Below, in pieces: positions 7,934 through 16,623 of a stretch of DNA of 64,000 nt (its first letter is position 1; the number at the start of each line of letters is the position of its first letter). The notes under the pieces were generated by a model, which did no database searches, was not told the DNA's origin, and was given only the letters and a program-made list of their open reading frames with translations. The stretch is from Helcococcus ovis (GTDB taxonomy: Bacteria > Bacillota > Clostridia > Tissierellales > Peptoniphilaceae): the NCBI RefSeq assembly GCF_004524775.2, contig NZ_CP119081.1, positions 372,001-436,000 on the forward strand. The letters are read 5' to 3'. Both the position numbers and the translations under genes were made by a program.

Positions 7934-9190
7934 ATGTCATTTATTACTAATAATATTTTGAAAAACCCACCTATACTTTTAGGTTTAATATCAATGTTAG
8001 GGTTAATCATTCAAAGAAAAAATTTATCAGACATTTTAAAAGGAGGGCTAATAGCTGCATTTGGTATGTTAATTTTGAGTTCAGGAGTTAATATGCTTAT
8101 AGGTGCAATAGCTCCTATAAATACGACTTTTTCTAATACATTATCAGCAGGTGCAATAAAAGAAGGTTTAAATGATATAAGTTTTACTCAAGTACATGGT
8201 GGAGAAGTTGGATTGGCAATGTTTATTGGTCTAGGTTTACATTTATTAATTGCAAGATTTACAAGAGTTAAAACTATATTTTTAACAGGACACATGATTT
8301 GGTGGTTTCCATTTATATTTGTAGCGGCAGGAGTTGAAGGTGGGTTAAGTGGAATTTCATTGATTTTATTTGGAGCTATAATTTCGGCTTTATATTGGTC
8401 ATTTATGCCATGGGTAATGAGAAATTATGTGTGGGATGCAACAGGAGATAAATCATTTCTAATTGGACATCCAACAGGAATATTATCATTAGTTTCAGGA
8501 TTTGTTGCTAAAAGACTTGGAGATAAATCAAAATCAACAGAAGATTTAAGATTACCAAAAAATTTATCATTTTTTAGAGAAATATCAATAACAGGCTGTA
8601 TTGTAATTATCATAATGTATTTAGTTATAGGCTTAATATTACCAAGTATATTGCCTGAAGGGCAAAATCTATTAATGTATTCTATACAACAAGGCTTATC
8701 ATTTGGAGCAGGTTTACTAGTGATGCTATATGGAGTTAGAATGCTTATTAATCAGATAATACCAGCATTTCAAGGAATATCTGAAAAAGTTATACCTAAT
8801 GCAATACCGGCCTTTGATTGTCCAATATTATTTAATTATAAACCAAATGCAGTTATAATAGGTTTTATTGTTGCTATGATTACTTCAACAGTATTAATTA
8901 TTATTTCTAATACATTTAATCTGTTTGGAGTTGTATTGGTTCCTTTAGTAATTACAAGTTTCTTTGAATGTGGTTCAGCATCAGTAATAGGTGAGGGACA
9001 AGGTGGATTAAAAGGTTCAATTATTGGGACGTTTATAGCTTCAATTGTTATGGTATTAATTATGGCTGTTTCTGTAATAATATTTAAGACAACAATTCAA
9101 AATTGGTTGTTAATATTTGGTGGAAATGATTTTTCAATATTTGGAGCAATAGCCAAATTTATATCTGAATTTATATCATTAGTATTGTAG
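7934..9190 (+). CDS. PTS EIIC component, ascorbate (SgaT/UlaA) type permease
   Basis: A 418-residue membrane protein with about ten hydrophobic helices, of the UlaA family. Characteristic segments are HGGEVGLAMFIGLGLHLLIARFTR near residues 90-110 (only partly quoted elsewhere), TGHMIWW, and FQGISEKVIPNAIPAFDCP. It forms the sugar channel of the phosphotransferase system with the EIIA and EIIB encoded upstream. It is about 40 residues shorter than the second UlaA-type permease at 16624, mainly at the C terminus. The SIS-domain gene begins 6 bases after its stop. Confidence 0.88.
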   Translation: MSFITNNILKNPPILLGLISMLGLIIQRKNLSDILKGGLIAAFGMLILSSGVNMLIGAIAPINTTFSNTLSAGAIKEGLNDISFTQVHGGEVGLAMFIGLGLHLLIARFTRVKTIFLTGHMIWWFPFIFVAAGVEGGLSGISLILFGAIISALYWSFMPWVMRNYVWDATGDKSFLIGHPTGILSLVSGFVAKRLGDKSKSTEDLRLPKNLSFFREISITGCIVIIIMYLVIGLILPSILPEGQNLLMYSIQQGLSFGAGLLVMLYGVRMLINQIIPAFQGISEKVIPNAIPAFDCPILFNYKPNAVIIGFIVAMITSTVLIIISNTFNLFGVVLVPLVITSFFECGSASVIGEGQGGLKGSIIGTFIASIVMVLIMAVSVIIFKTTIQNWLLIFGGNDFSIFGAIAKFISEFISLVL

Positions 9191-9196
9191 GTTATT

Positions 9197-9931
9197 ATGT
9201 TTGAATATTTTGATAAAATAAAAAAAATTTTATATGATGTAGAAAAAAATGAATGTGAAAATATAAAGAAATTTAAGGATTGTTTAGTAGAAGCTACAAT
9301 AAATAAGAATAATATTTATATATTTGGAGCTAGTCATGCCGGGATATTAGTACAGGAAATGTATTACAGAGCGGGAGGTTTAATAACTGTAAATCCTATT
9401 TTTGGTAGAGAAATTTCTTTAACTAATCAACCTATTACAATAACTAGTAAAATGGAAAGACTTCATGGTTATGGTTCTATTTTAGCGTCTACAATTAAGT
9501 TTAAAAAGAATGATTTGCTTATTTTACACTCAGTTTCAGGAAGAAATCCTGTAACGATAGAATTGGGAATTTACGCTAAAGAAAAAGGAGTTAAAATAAT
9601 AGTGTTAACAAATTTGAACTATTCTAAAAATTCAAAGTCAAGACACAAATCCGGGAAACTTTTATATGAAATAGCGGATGTAATTATAGATAATCATGGA
9701 GATATAGGAGATGCAACAATAAGTATAAAGGAAGGATTAAATGTTGCTCCGACTTCAACAGTAATAGGTGCAACAATATTAAATACGGTAATAAGCGAAA
9801 CTGCTAAAGAACTCTTAAAAAATAATATTGATCCTTTACCATTTTTTTATAGTGCTAATTTAGATGGAGGGGATGAAAAAAATAAACTAGTAGCAAAATA
9901 TTATAAAAATAATATTATTTATAAATTTTAA
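9197..9931 (+). CDS. SIS-domain protein (UPF0309-like), putative sugar-phosphate isomerase
   Basis: A 244-residue SIS (sugar isomerase) domain protein. The phosphosugar-binding strands appear as YIFGASHAGILVQEMYYRAG near residues 40-60 and LLILHSVSGRNPVTIELG near residues 100-118. It is the last gene of the first ascorbate-type PTS operon, so it probably isomerises or binds the sugar phosphate brought in by that transporter. The ribosome site before it is weak (GTAGGTTATT), and the 6-base gap suggests coupling to EIIC. It resembles the UPF0309 group of uncharacterised SIS proteins; no reaction can be assigned. Confidence 0.75.
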   Translation: MFEYFDKIKKILYDVEKNECENIKKFKDCLVEATINKNNIYIFGASHAGILVQEMYYRAGGLITVNPIFGREISLTNQPITITSKMERLHGYGSILASTIKFKKNDLLILHSVSGRNPVTIELGIYAKEKGVKIIVLTNLNYSKNSKSRHKSGKLLYEIADVIIDNHGDIGDATISIKEGLNVAPTSTVIGATILNTVISETAKELLKNNIDPLPFFYSANLDGGDEKNKLVAKYYKNNIIYKF

Positions 9932-9944
9932 TAAAAAGACATTG

Positions 9945-10050
9945 TTTCAAAATAGATAACAGATTTAAATTATAAAAATATTGAACAAAGACAAGCTCTA
10001 GATTTTAATATCTAGGGCTTGTTTTTGTGTAATATTAATATGAATAAAAA
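9945..10050. repeat. Dispersed repeat copy A, with hairpin
   Basis: The order of elements (TTTCAAAATAGAT, TTAAATTATAAAAAT, a CTAGAT...ATCTAG hairpin, then TAATATTAATATGAA) matches copy B at about 27650-27765 and partly copy C at 5175-5240. It sits in the 393-base gap between the first PTS operon and the fructose operon. It looks like the 5' end of a decayed mobile element or a small non-autonomous repeat. Confidence 0.6.
9991..10027 (+). terminator. Terminator after the first PTS operon, inside repeat copy A
   Basis: ACAAGCTCTAGAT pairs with ATCTAGGGCTTGT and is followed by TTTTTG. The stem belongs to the repeat but is placed where the operon should end. Confidence 0.7.
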
Positions 10051-10251
10051 ACATAAAATGATTAAATTATTAATTAATATAGACATGTTGTTTCGATTTT
10101 TGACTGATAAATTTTGTGAGTAATATTTTTTATTAAAATGGAGTTAAATATTCACGAAAAAAGTGACATAATCTGAGTTCAAATTTTAATGTAAGAAAAA
10201 GATTTTATAAATAACTAAAAATTATATCATAGTTCAATTTATTACAAATAA
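10028..10251. other. Intergenic stretch without a recognised gene
   Basis: Between the repeat hairpin and the fruR operator I see only AT-rich sequence. A short open frame (about 27 codons from 10040) has no ribosome site and no recognisable product. Confidence 0.5.
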
Positions 10252-10303
10252 TGATTGAGTGTGATTTAATTTGATTGACTTTGATTGTTTAATATGTTAT
10301 CCT
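10252..10303 (+). promoter_or_regulatory. Promoter and DeoR-type operator of the fructose operon
   Basis: TGATT occurs at 10252, 10262, 10272 and 10282, four direct repeats with an exact 10-base step, so they lie on one face of the helix. They overlap a promoter: TTGACT at 10275-10280, a 17-base spacer and an extended -10 (TGT then TATCCT at 10298-10303). Phased TGATT-like repeats fit binding of the DeoR/FruR-type repressor encoded next, giving autoregulation. Confidence 0.75.
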
Positions 10304-10324
10304 TAAACCAAAAGAGGTGATTAT

Positions 10325-11065
10325 ATGCTTAAAGAAGAAAGATTATCTAAAATTATAGAGCTTTTAAATAAAAATAACACATTAAAAACTGAAGAAATAT
10401 CTGATTATTTAAATGTTTCGTTAGCAACTGTAAGAAGGGATTTAAATGAATTAGATGAATCAAAAAAAATCAAAAAAATTTTTGGTGGTGCAAAATCAAT
10501 CAAAAATATCAATTATATAACTACTGAAGATAGAATGGACGATAAAATAAATGCCAATATTAAACAAAAGCTTGCTATAGGGAAATTTGCAGCTGAATTG
10601 ATACATGATAATGATTTTGTGTATATGGATGCTGGTTCAAGTGTTGAAGCGATGATTACATATATTCATGCGAATAATGTTGTATTTGTTACAAATTCAA
10701 TATGGATTGCAAGAGAATTATCTGCTTTGAAATATAAAGTATATATTTTACCGGGAGAAATTAAATTGAGCACAGACTCAATAATAGGAGTATCTGCAAT
10801 TCAGTATTTGGCAAATTTTAATTTTACTTTAGGTTTTTTTGGAACTAATGGTATTCATAAAGATTTTGGATTCACTACTCCGGATATTAATGAGGCTATG
10901 ATTAAGTCGGAAGCGATAAAAAGATGTAAAAAAACGTATATTTTAGCGGATTCAAGTAAATTTGATAAAGTTTCACAGGTAAGTTTTTGTAAAGATTTTT
11001 CAACCTATATAATTACTGAAAAATCAGAAAATCAAGAATTTATTGGTGAAATTTTGAAAATATAG
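10325..11065 (+). CDS. fruR: DeoR-family transcriptional repressor of the fructose operon
   Basis: A 246-residue DeoR-family regulator. The N-terminal winged HTH is at about residues 6-60 (EEISDYLNVSLATVRRDL), followed by the DeoR sugar-phosphate sensor domain with VYMDAGSS and the FGTNGIH segment. It probably represses the operon and is released by fructose-1-phosphate, as in other Firmicutes; the ligand is inferred from fruK and fruA behind it. Start ATG follows AAAGAGGTGATT. The gap to fruK is 8 bases with a GGGGGAA site. The phased TGATT repeats just upstream are its likely operator. Confidence 0.88.
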   Translation: MLKEERLSKIIELLNKNNTLKTEEISDYLNVSLATVRRDLNELDESKKIKKIFGGAKSIKNINYITTEDRMDDKINANIKQKLAIGKFAAELIHDNDFVYMDAGSSVEAMITYIHANNVVFVTNSIWIARELSALKYKVYILPGEIKLSTDSIIGVSAIQYLANFNFTLGFFGTNGIHKDFGFTTPDINEAMIKSEAIKRCKKTYILADSSKFDKVSQVSFCKDFSTYIITEKSENQEFIGEILKI

Positions 11066-11073
11066 GGGGAACT

Positions 11074-11976
11074 ATGATTTATACATTAACATTAAATCCT
11101 GCAATTGATCATGTTGTAAAACTTGATAAATTGGAAATTGGTGAAACAAATAGGATGCATGAAGAAAATATTAGTGCCGGTGGAAAAGGAATTAATGTAA
11201 GTAAGATTTTAAAAAATTTAGGAGAAAATAGTATTGTATTAGGATATATAGCGGGATTTACAGGAAATGAAATAGATAGAATATTAAAAGAGGAAGGTTT
11301 ATCAACTGACTTTATATATATTAGAGATGGATTTACAAGAATAAATACAAAAATAAAAAGTGAAAAAGAAACTGAAATAAATGGGCCGGGATTAAAAATT
11401 TGCAAACAAGAAATTGAGAAATTGTTTGATAAACTTGATGATATAAAAGATGGAGATTATTTATTTTTATCAGGGAGTATACCTTCATCCATGGATAATG
11501 GGTTTTATGCGAAAATTATGGAGAGATTATTTTCTAAAAATGTTAATATCGCTGTTGATACAACAGGGGGTGCATTAGTAAAAACACTAAAGTATTCTCC
11601 TAAAATTATAAAGCCTAATCTTAGAGAATTAGAAGAGTTATTTAATTGTCAGATAGCAGAGAATGTTCAAATTGAAAGATATTCTAAAAGATTACAAGAA
11701 ATGGGAGCTAAAAATATAATAATTTCAATGGGTGGAGATGGAGCGTATTTTTTATCTGAAAAAGGAGATAGCATCTTTTTAGAAGCACCAAAAGGAAATG
11801 TAATTGATACGGTTGGATCAGGAGATTCTATGCTTGCCGGTTTTATTTTTGCATTAAAAAATAATTTTTCTTTAGTTGAAGCATTTAAATTTAGTGTTAG
11901 TTGTGGCTCTGCTACAGCATTTTCGGAAAAATTGGCAACAAAAAATGAAATATATAAAATATATAAAAATTTATAG
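11074..11976 (+). CDS. fruK: 1-phosphofructokinase
   Basis: A 300-residue PfkB-family sugar kinase that phosphorylates fructose-1-phosphate to fructose-1,6-bisphosphate. The N-terminal TLNPAIDHVV, the glycine-rich SAGGKGINVSKIL and the C-terminal anion-hole/catalytic motif DTVGSGDSMLAGF (base at Asp in GSGD) are all typical of FruK. It lies between fruR and fruA with gaps of 8 and 9 bases, so one mRNA is expected. Its product feeds glycolysis below the PfkA step encoded later in this window. Confidence 0.93.
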   Translation: MIYTLTLNPAIDHVVKLDKLEIGETNRMHEENISAGGKGINVSKILKNLGENSIVLGYIAGFTGNEIDRILKEEGLSTDFIYIRDGFTRINTKIKSEKETEINGPGLKICKQEIEKLFDKLDDIKDGDYLFLSGSIPSSMDNGFYAKIMERLFSKNVNIAVDTTGGALVKTLKYSPKIIKPNLRELEELFNCQIAENVQIERYSKRLQEMGAKNIIISMGGDGAYFLSEKGDSIFLEAPKGNVIDTVGSGDSMLAGFIFALKNNFSLVEAFKFSVSCGSATAFSEKLATKNEIYKIYKNL

Positions 11977-11985
11977 GAGGAATAA

Positions 11986-13869
11986 ATGAAAATCATAGAA
12001 TTATTACAATTGCAAGGAATTAGTCTTAGACAAAGTTCTGCAACAAAAGAAGAAATGATTTCAAAATTGGTTGATTTAATGTCTGAGACAGGAAGTCTAG
12101 TAGATAAAAATCAATACATGAAAGATGTGTTAAAAAGAGAAGAGTCGGGGACAACCGGTATAGGTGAGGGGGTTGCTATCCCTCATGCTAAATCAAAAGG
12201 GGTAAAACATCCTCAATTAGCAGCAATGACTGTAACCAATGGAACAGATTATGATTCACTTGATGGAGAACCAACAAATTTATTTTTTATGATAGCTGTA
12301 CCCGAAAATTCATCAGATGAACATTTAAAAGTTTTGTCAAGACTTTCAACAATGCTTATGGATAAGTCATTTAGAGATGAATTATTAGATGCTAAAACTA
12401 AGGAAGAATTTTTATCAATTATTGAAAAAAAAGAAATTGAAAAGTTTCCTGGTGAAGCAAATTCAGTTATTAATAATAAAAAAGATGTATACGATTTACT
12501 TGCGGTAACGGGTTGTCCAACAGGTATTGCTCATACATATATGTCTGCGGAAAATTTGATAAATAAAGCTAAAGAAATGGGATATAATCTAAAGGTTGAA
12601 ACACATGGTTCTACCGGTGTGGAAAATCAGTTAACTGATGAAGAAATTAAGTATGCAAAGGGTATTATAATTGCAAGTGACATTAATATAGATAAAAGTA
12701 GATTTAACGGTAAAAGGCTTATTGTTACAAAAGTATCTGATGGTATAAACAAGCCGGGACAACTAATTAATAATGTATTAGATGAGAATAGACCTGTTTA
12801 TAAGGCGGAAAAAATATCAGAAACTAAAGTAGAACATAAAAATTATAGTATTGGACAATCAATATATAAACACTTAATGAATGGTGTATCTCATATGTTA
12901 CCATTTGTTGTAGGAGGAGGTATATTAATTGCAATAGCGTTTTTACTTGATGATTATTCAATAAATCCTGCGAAATTTGGTTCGAATACACCTTTAGCAG
13001 CTTTATTTATGCAAATTGGTGGAGCAGCATTTAGCTTTATGTTACCAGTACTTGCTGGATTTATAGCTATGAGTATTGCTGACAGGCCTGGTTTAGCTGT
13101 TGGTTTTGTTGGAGGTTATCTAGCAAATACAGGAGGAGCAGGATTCTTAGGAGCATTAGCAGCGGGATTTATTGCGGGTTACTTAATTGTATTTTTAAGA
13201 AAAATTACAAATGTTTTACCTAAATCTATGGATGGGGTAAAACCTATGTTGATATTCCCTGTATTTGGAATATTAGGCATTGGAGCTATAATGTTGTATT
13301 TATTAAATCCGCCACTAGCTTCTGTAAATTCGGCAATTAGTAATTGGTTAAATAATATGGGGAGTGCATCAAAATTAGTTTTGGGAATAATTTTAGGTGG
13401 AATGATGGCTGTTGATATGGGTGGACCAATTAATAAAGCGGCTTATGTATTTGGTACGGCATCTCTTGCATCAGGTTCTTCAACGGTTATGGCAGCGGTA
13501 ATGGCAGGTGGTATGGTGCCTCCATTAGCTATATCATTAGCGATGATATTATTTAAAAATAAATTTACATCAAAAGATAGACAAACAATTCCAACTAACA
13601 TAATAATGGGTTTATCATTTATTACAGAAGGAGCTATTCCTTTTGCAGCAGCAGATCCTCTTAGAGTTTTACCGGCTTCAGTAATTGGTAGTGCATTAGC
13701 AGGATTATTGTCGATGTTATTTGATTGTTCATTAAGAGCCCCTCATGGTGGAGTTTGGGTTATTGGTGTAGTGCAAAATCCATTAATGTATCTGCTAGCA
13801 ATTGTATCAGGTGCGATAGTAGGAGCTATAATTTTAGGAATATTGAAGAAAAAAGTTATAAATGAATAG
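11986..13869 (+). CDS. fruA: PTS fructose-specific EIIABC
   Basis: A 627-residue fused fructose permease that imports fructose as fructose-1-phosphate. EIIA occupies about residues 1-150 (phospho-histidine in VAIPHAKSKG), EIIB about 165-270 (cysteine in AVTGCPTGIAHTYM), and the membrane EIIC about 290-627 with many helices, including DMGGPINKAAY and TEGAIPFAAADPLRV. The domain order A-B-C is the common Firmicute form. It ends the fruR-fruK-fruA operon and is followed by a hairpin terminator. Start ATG follows AGGAGGAATAA. Confidence 0.95.
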   Translation: MKIIELLQLQGISLRQSSATKEEMISKLVDLMSETGSLVDKNQYMKDVLKREESGTTGIGEGVAIPHAKSKGVKHPQLAAMTVTNGTDYDSLDGEPTNLFFMIAVPENSSDEHLKVLSRLSTMLMDKSFRDELLDAKTKEEFLSIIEKKEIEKFPGEANSVINNKKDVYDLLAVTGCPTGIAHTYMSAENLINKAKEMGYNLKVETHGSTGVENQLTDEEIKYAKGIIIASDINIDKSRFNGKRLIVTKVSDGINKPGQLINNVLDENRPVYKAEKISETKVEHKNYSIGQSIYKHLMNGVSHMLPFVVGGGILIAIAFLLDDYSINPAKFGSNTPLAALFMQIGGAAFSFMLPVLAGFIAMSIADRPGLAVGFVGGYLANTGGAGFLGALAAGFIAGYLIVFLRKITNVLPKSMDGVKPMLIFPVFGILGIGAIMLYLLNPPLASVNSAISNWLNNMGSASKLVLGIILGGMMAVDMGGPINKAAYVFGTASLASGSSTVMAAVMAGGMVPPLAISLAMILFKNKFTSKDRQTIPTNIIMGLSFITEGAIPFAAADPLRVLPASVIGSALAGLLSMLFDCSLRAPHGGVWVIGVVQNPLMYLLAIVSGAIVGAIILGILKKKVINE

Positions 13870-13877
13870 TAATAACT

Positions 13878-13938
13878 AAAAAAAGATAGAAGATTTAGGT
13901 AAATTATTAAAAATACTTAAATTTTTCTATCTTTTTTA
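13878..13938 (+). terminator. Terminator of the fructose operon
   Basis: AAAAAAGATAGAA near 13879 pairs with TTTTTCTATCTTTTTT near 13922-13937, with further weaker pairing inside the loop. Confidence 0.75.
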
Positions 13939-14297
13939 ATTTATATCATCCTTAAATTTTATAAATTTAATATTAGTATGAGTATAGTTAGTGTGAAATG
14001 AAATTAGTTAATACATAATTTATGAATATTAAGTATAAGTAAGAACATTTATTAGTCTATTTGGTATTTTAATCATACTTATTTTATTTACGCTTAAATT
14101 AATCATGAAGAATTTATATTCTTTGAGTAAATTAACTTAATTGTTAAGTTTATATTGACTTAAATAAGTTGTATTTTCGATTTCACATGTAGAGTAAAAC
14201 ATAATATTATAATTTAAATAAATAATATATTTACTCATTGTGCAAAATAATTTTTTTTGTGCAATATTTTGTTATTTATGATGTCGTTTGCATTTGC
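13939..14297. other. Intergenic stretch with short repeats, no gene seen
   Basis: About 360 AT-rich bases. It contains a small palindrome (AACTTAATTGTTAAGTT at 14134-14150) and a 31-base segment at 14092-14122 that is 26/31 identical to 18837-18867. No open frame with a ribosome site is present. The palindrome could be an operator for the regulator gene that follows. Confidence 0.5.
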
Positions 14298-14303
14298 TAT
14301 AAT
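14298..14303 (+). promoter_or_regulatory. -10 box for the second PRD regulator operon
   Basis: TATAAT lies 24 bases before the start codon of the regulator, with AAAAGGGA as the ribosome site between them. The -35 region (around TTTGCA-like sequence) is poor, which fits a promoter that needs an activator. Confidence 0.5.
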
Positions 14304-14326
14304 TGATTTAAGAAAAGGGAAAAGAT

Positions 14327-16240
14327 ATGAAAAAAAGACAAAAACAAATTTTAAATTACATTTTTAATAATCAAAATATTGACTTTTATTATATTTTAAG
14401 AAAATTTAATATTTCAAAACGTACTCTTTATTATGATATAGAAAATATAAACTATGAAATTAAAAAATTTGGAAAGGTCGAAAAAATAGATAATTTGTTG
14501 ATATATTGCGGGAGTGATGAAATTAAAAATGAATTTAATTTTAATGCGAAAAATTTTGAAGATATTGAGTATAGAAGAAATAAAATTGTAGATAAGATTT
14601 TTAATGATGATGTTGAAAATTTAGATTTATTATCCCAAGAATTGCTTGTAAGTAAAACTACAATTTTAAATGATTTAGAAAATATCAAAACCAAATTAGA
14701 AAAAAATAAAATAAAACTCATATATGATTCAAGGTACAAAATTTTTGGAAATGAAAATACGATTAGGGAGTTTTACTTAAAACATTTAATGCTTGACGAA
14801 AATTTATTAAAATATCAAGATGATGGAATATTAAAAATAAATAGAGAAGCAAATTTAAAACTTACAGATTTTTCTATTTCTTCTCTTTCTAAATATTTAT
14901 ACTTTTGTAAAAAAAGAATAAATAATGGATTTATATTAAAAGAGCTAAATTTTAATATTTTAGAAGTGAAAAATATATATTATTACGATATAGTTTCTAA
15001 TATTATAGACCTTGAGGATGAATTAGAGAATATATATTTTGTAGCATATATAGCGAGTTTAACTAATACTAGAGATAAAGAAATTAAAACGGAGATTAAG
15101 GATTATATTGAAGAATTAATTTTAAATTTTGAGAAATTTTCGGCTATTCATATAAAAGATAAAGATAATTTTATAAGGCAAATATCTAATCATTTATTGT
15201 CTTCATATTATAGAATAAAATTTGATTTTCCTATAATAAACCCTTTGTTGGGAGATATAAAAAACAAGTATCATTATTTATATGATATTGTTAAGGATTC
15301 TATAAATCAAATGGATAATGATGTTTTTAAAAATTTACGAGATGATGAAATTGGATTTATCACAGTATATTTTGGTTCCAACATCAATTATTTCTTAAAT
15401 GAAAATATAAAAGTGATTATTGTGTGTCCAAATGGATTAATGATATCTAAATTAATTGAGATGCAAATTATAAATTACTTTCCATCTGTTGAGATATTAG
15501 CTTCTATATCAAGTAGAGATATCAAAAAAATAAATAAAAATTATGATTATATAATTTCTACAATTGATTTGAAAGAATATAAAAACGTAATTTTAGTTAA
15601 TCCAATATTTTCGAATCAAAATATTGCAGAACTTTCAGAAAAATTAATAAGATTTGACAATTTTATAAGTGAAAATGCAATATCAAAATTGATGGAAATT
15701 ATCAAACAAAATGCAAAAATTTATAATGAAGAAAAATTATCAAGAGAAATATTTAAATTTTTTATAAAGAAAAAAGAATTTAAAGAAAGGAAAGCTCCAT
15801 TGTTAAGTGAATTATTAAATGAAAAGAGAGTAAAAAAAATAAAAGAGGTTGATGATTGGAAGATTGCTATAGGTGAAGCAGCAAAACCGTTAATTCAAGA
15901 TAAAAGCATTGATGAATCTTACGTGAAATTGATGATAGATTCAGTTTTAGAACATGGACCATATATTGTTTTAGAAGATGGATTTGCTATGCCCCATGCT
16001 AATGGGGGGAAGGGAGTGAATAGATTATCTGTAAGTATAATGGCTTTAGAAAAACCGGTTGATTTATTAGGGAAAAGTGTAAGTGTATTTTTAGTTTTAG
16101 CAACAACTGATTCTAAAACTCATTTAAGAGCTTTGTCAGGATTATCTAAAATTTTGGAGGATGAAGAAAATATCAAAGTTTTAGAAACTGGGGATTATAA
16201 AAAAATTATTAATTTAATAAAGAAAAAGGAGGTGGAATAA
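14327..16240 (+). CDS. PRD transcription activator fused to a PTS EIIA domain
   Basis: A 637-residue protein. The N terminus has a winged HTH (about 1-60, YYILRKFNISKRTLYYDI), followed by a second HTH region and PRD domains. An EIIB-like segment with VCPNGLMISKLIEM lies near residues 365-380. From about residue 500 there is a complete ascorbate-type EIIA: the histidine is in FAMPHANGGKGVN and the rest resembles the separate EIIA encoded at 7209. There is no stand-alone EIIA gene in this operon, so the fused domain probably serves both as the phosphocarrier and as the regulator's own switch. The stop overlaps the EIIB start (TAATG). This differs from the first PTS operon, where the EIIA is separate. 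Confidence 0.85.
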   Translation: MKKRQKQILNYIFNNQNIDFYYILRKFNISKRTLYYDIENINYEIKKFGKVEKIDNLLIYCGSDEIKNEFNFNAKNFEDIEYRRNKIVDKIFNDDVENLDLLSQELLVSKTTILNDLENIKTKLEKNKIKLIYDSRYKIFGNENTIREFYLKHLMLDENLLKYQDDGILKINREANLKLTDFSISSLSKYLYFCKKRINNGFILKELNFNILEVKNIYYYDIVSNIIDLEDELENIYFVAYIASLTNTRDKEIKTEIKDYIEELILNFEKFSAIHIKDKDNFIRQISNHLLSSYYRIKFDFPIINPLLGDIKNKYHYLYDIVKDSINQMDNDVFKNLRDDEIGFITVYFGSNINYFLNENIKVIIVCPNGLMISKLIEMQIINYFPSVEILASISSRDIKKINKNYDYIISTIDLKEYKNVILVNPIFSNQNIAELSEKLIRFDNFISENAISKLMEIIKQNAKIYNEEKLSREIFKFFIKKKEFKERKAPLLSELLNEKRVKKIKEVDDWKIAIGEAAKPLIQDKSIDESYVKLMIDSVLEHGPYIVLEDGFAMPHANGGKGVNRLSVSIMALEKPVDLLGKSVSVFLVLATTDSKTHLRALSGLSKILEDEENIKVLETGDYKKIINLIKKKEVE

Positions 16241-16512
16241 TGAAAATATATACAGTATGTGGAAATGGGATAGGAAGTAGTCTTTTACTAAAAATGAAAG
16301 TAGAAGAAATTGCAATGGAAAATGGAATTGATGTTGAAGTAGAATCAGTAGATTCAAATGCTGCAGTAGGAAAAGATGCAGACTTATTTATAACTGTTAA
16401 GGAATTTGAAAATATTTTTCCTAGTGATAAAAAAGTTGCAATTATAAGAAGTTATACAAATAAGAAAAAAATTACAGAAGATGTATTACCAATATTAAAA
16501 GAAATGATCTAA
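16240..16512 (+). CDS. PTS EIIB component, ascorbate (UlaB) type
   Basis: A 90-residue EIIB with the phosphorylated Cys7 in VCGNGIGSS. Its ATG shares a base with the stop of the regulator-EIIA gene, so translation is coupled. Partner of the EIIC at 16624. The 111 bases that follow hold no gene; the next ribosome site (AAGGAGG) lies just before the permease. Confidence 0.9.
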   Translation: MKIYTVCGNGIGSSLLLKMKVEEIAMENGIDVEVESVDSNAAVGKDADLFITVKEFENIFPSDKKVAIIRSYTNKKKITEDVLPILKEMI

Positions 16513-16623
16513 TGATTTGTTGGGATATGTAAATAATTTTAGAATTTTAAACCGTCTCATTGGCAATAAAGAATTATAGTCTATCTTTAACAACGTAATA
16601 ACATTATATTTAAGGAGGATTTT

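Noticed and set aside
10039-10122. Short frame inside repeat copy A
   Set aside because: No ribosome site and no similarity to the frame in copy B beyond the first codons.
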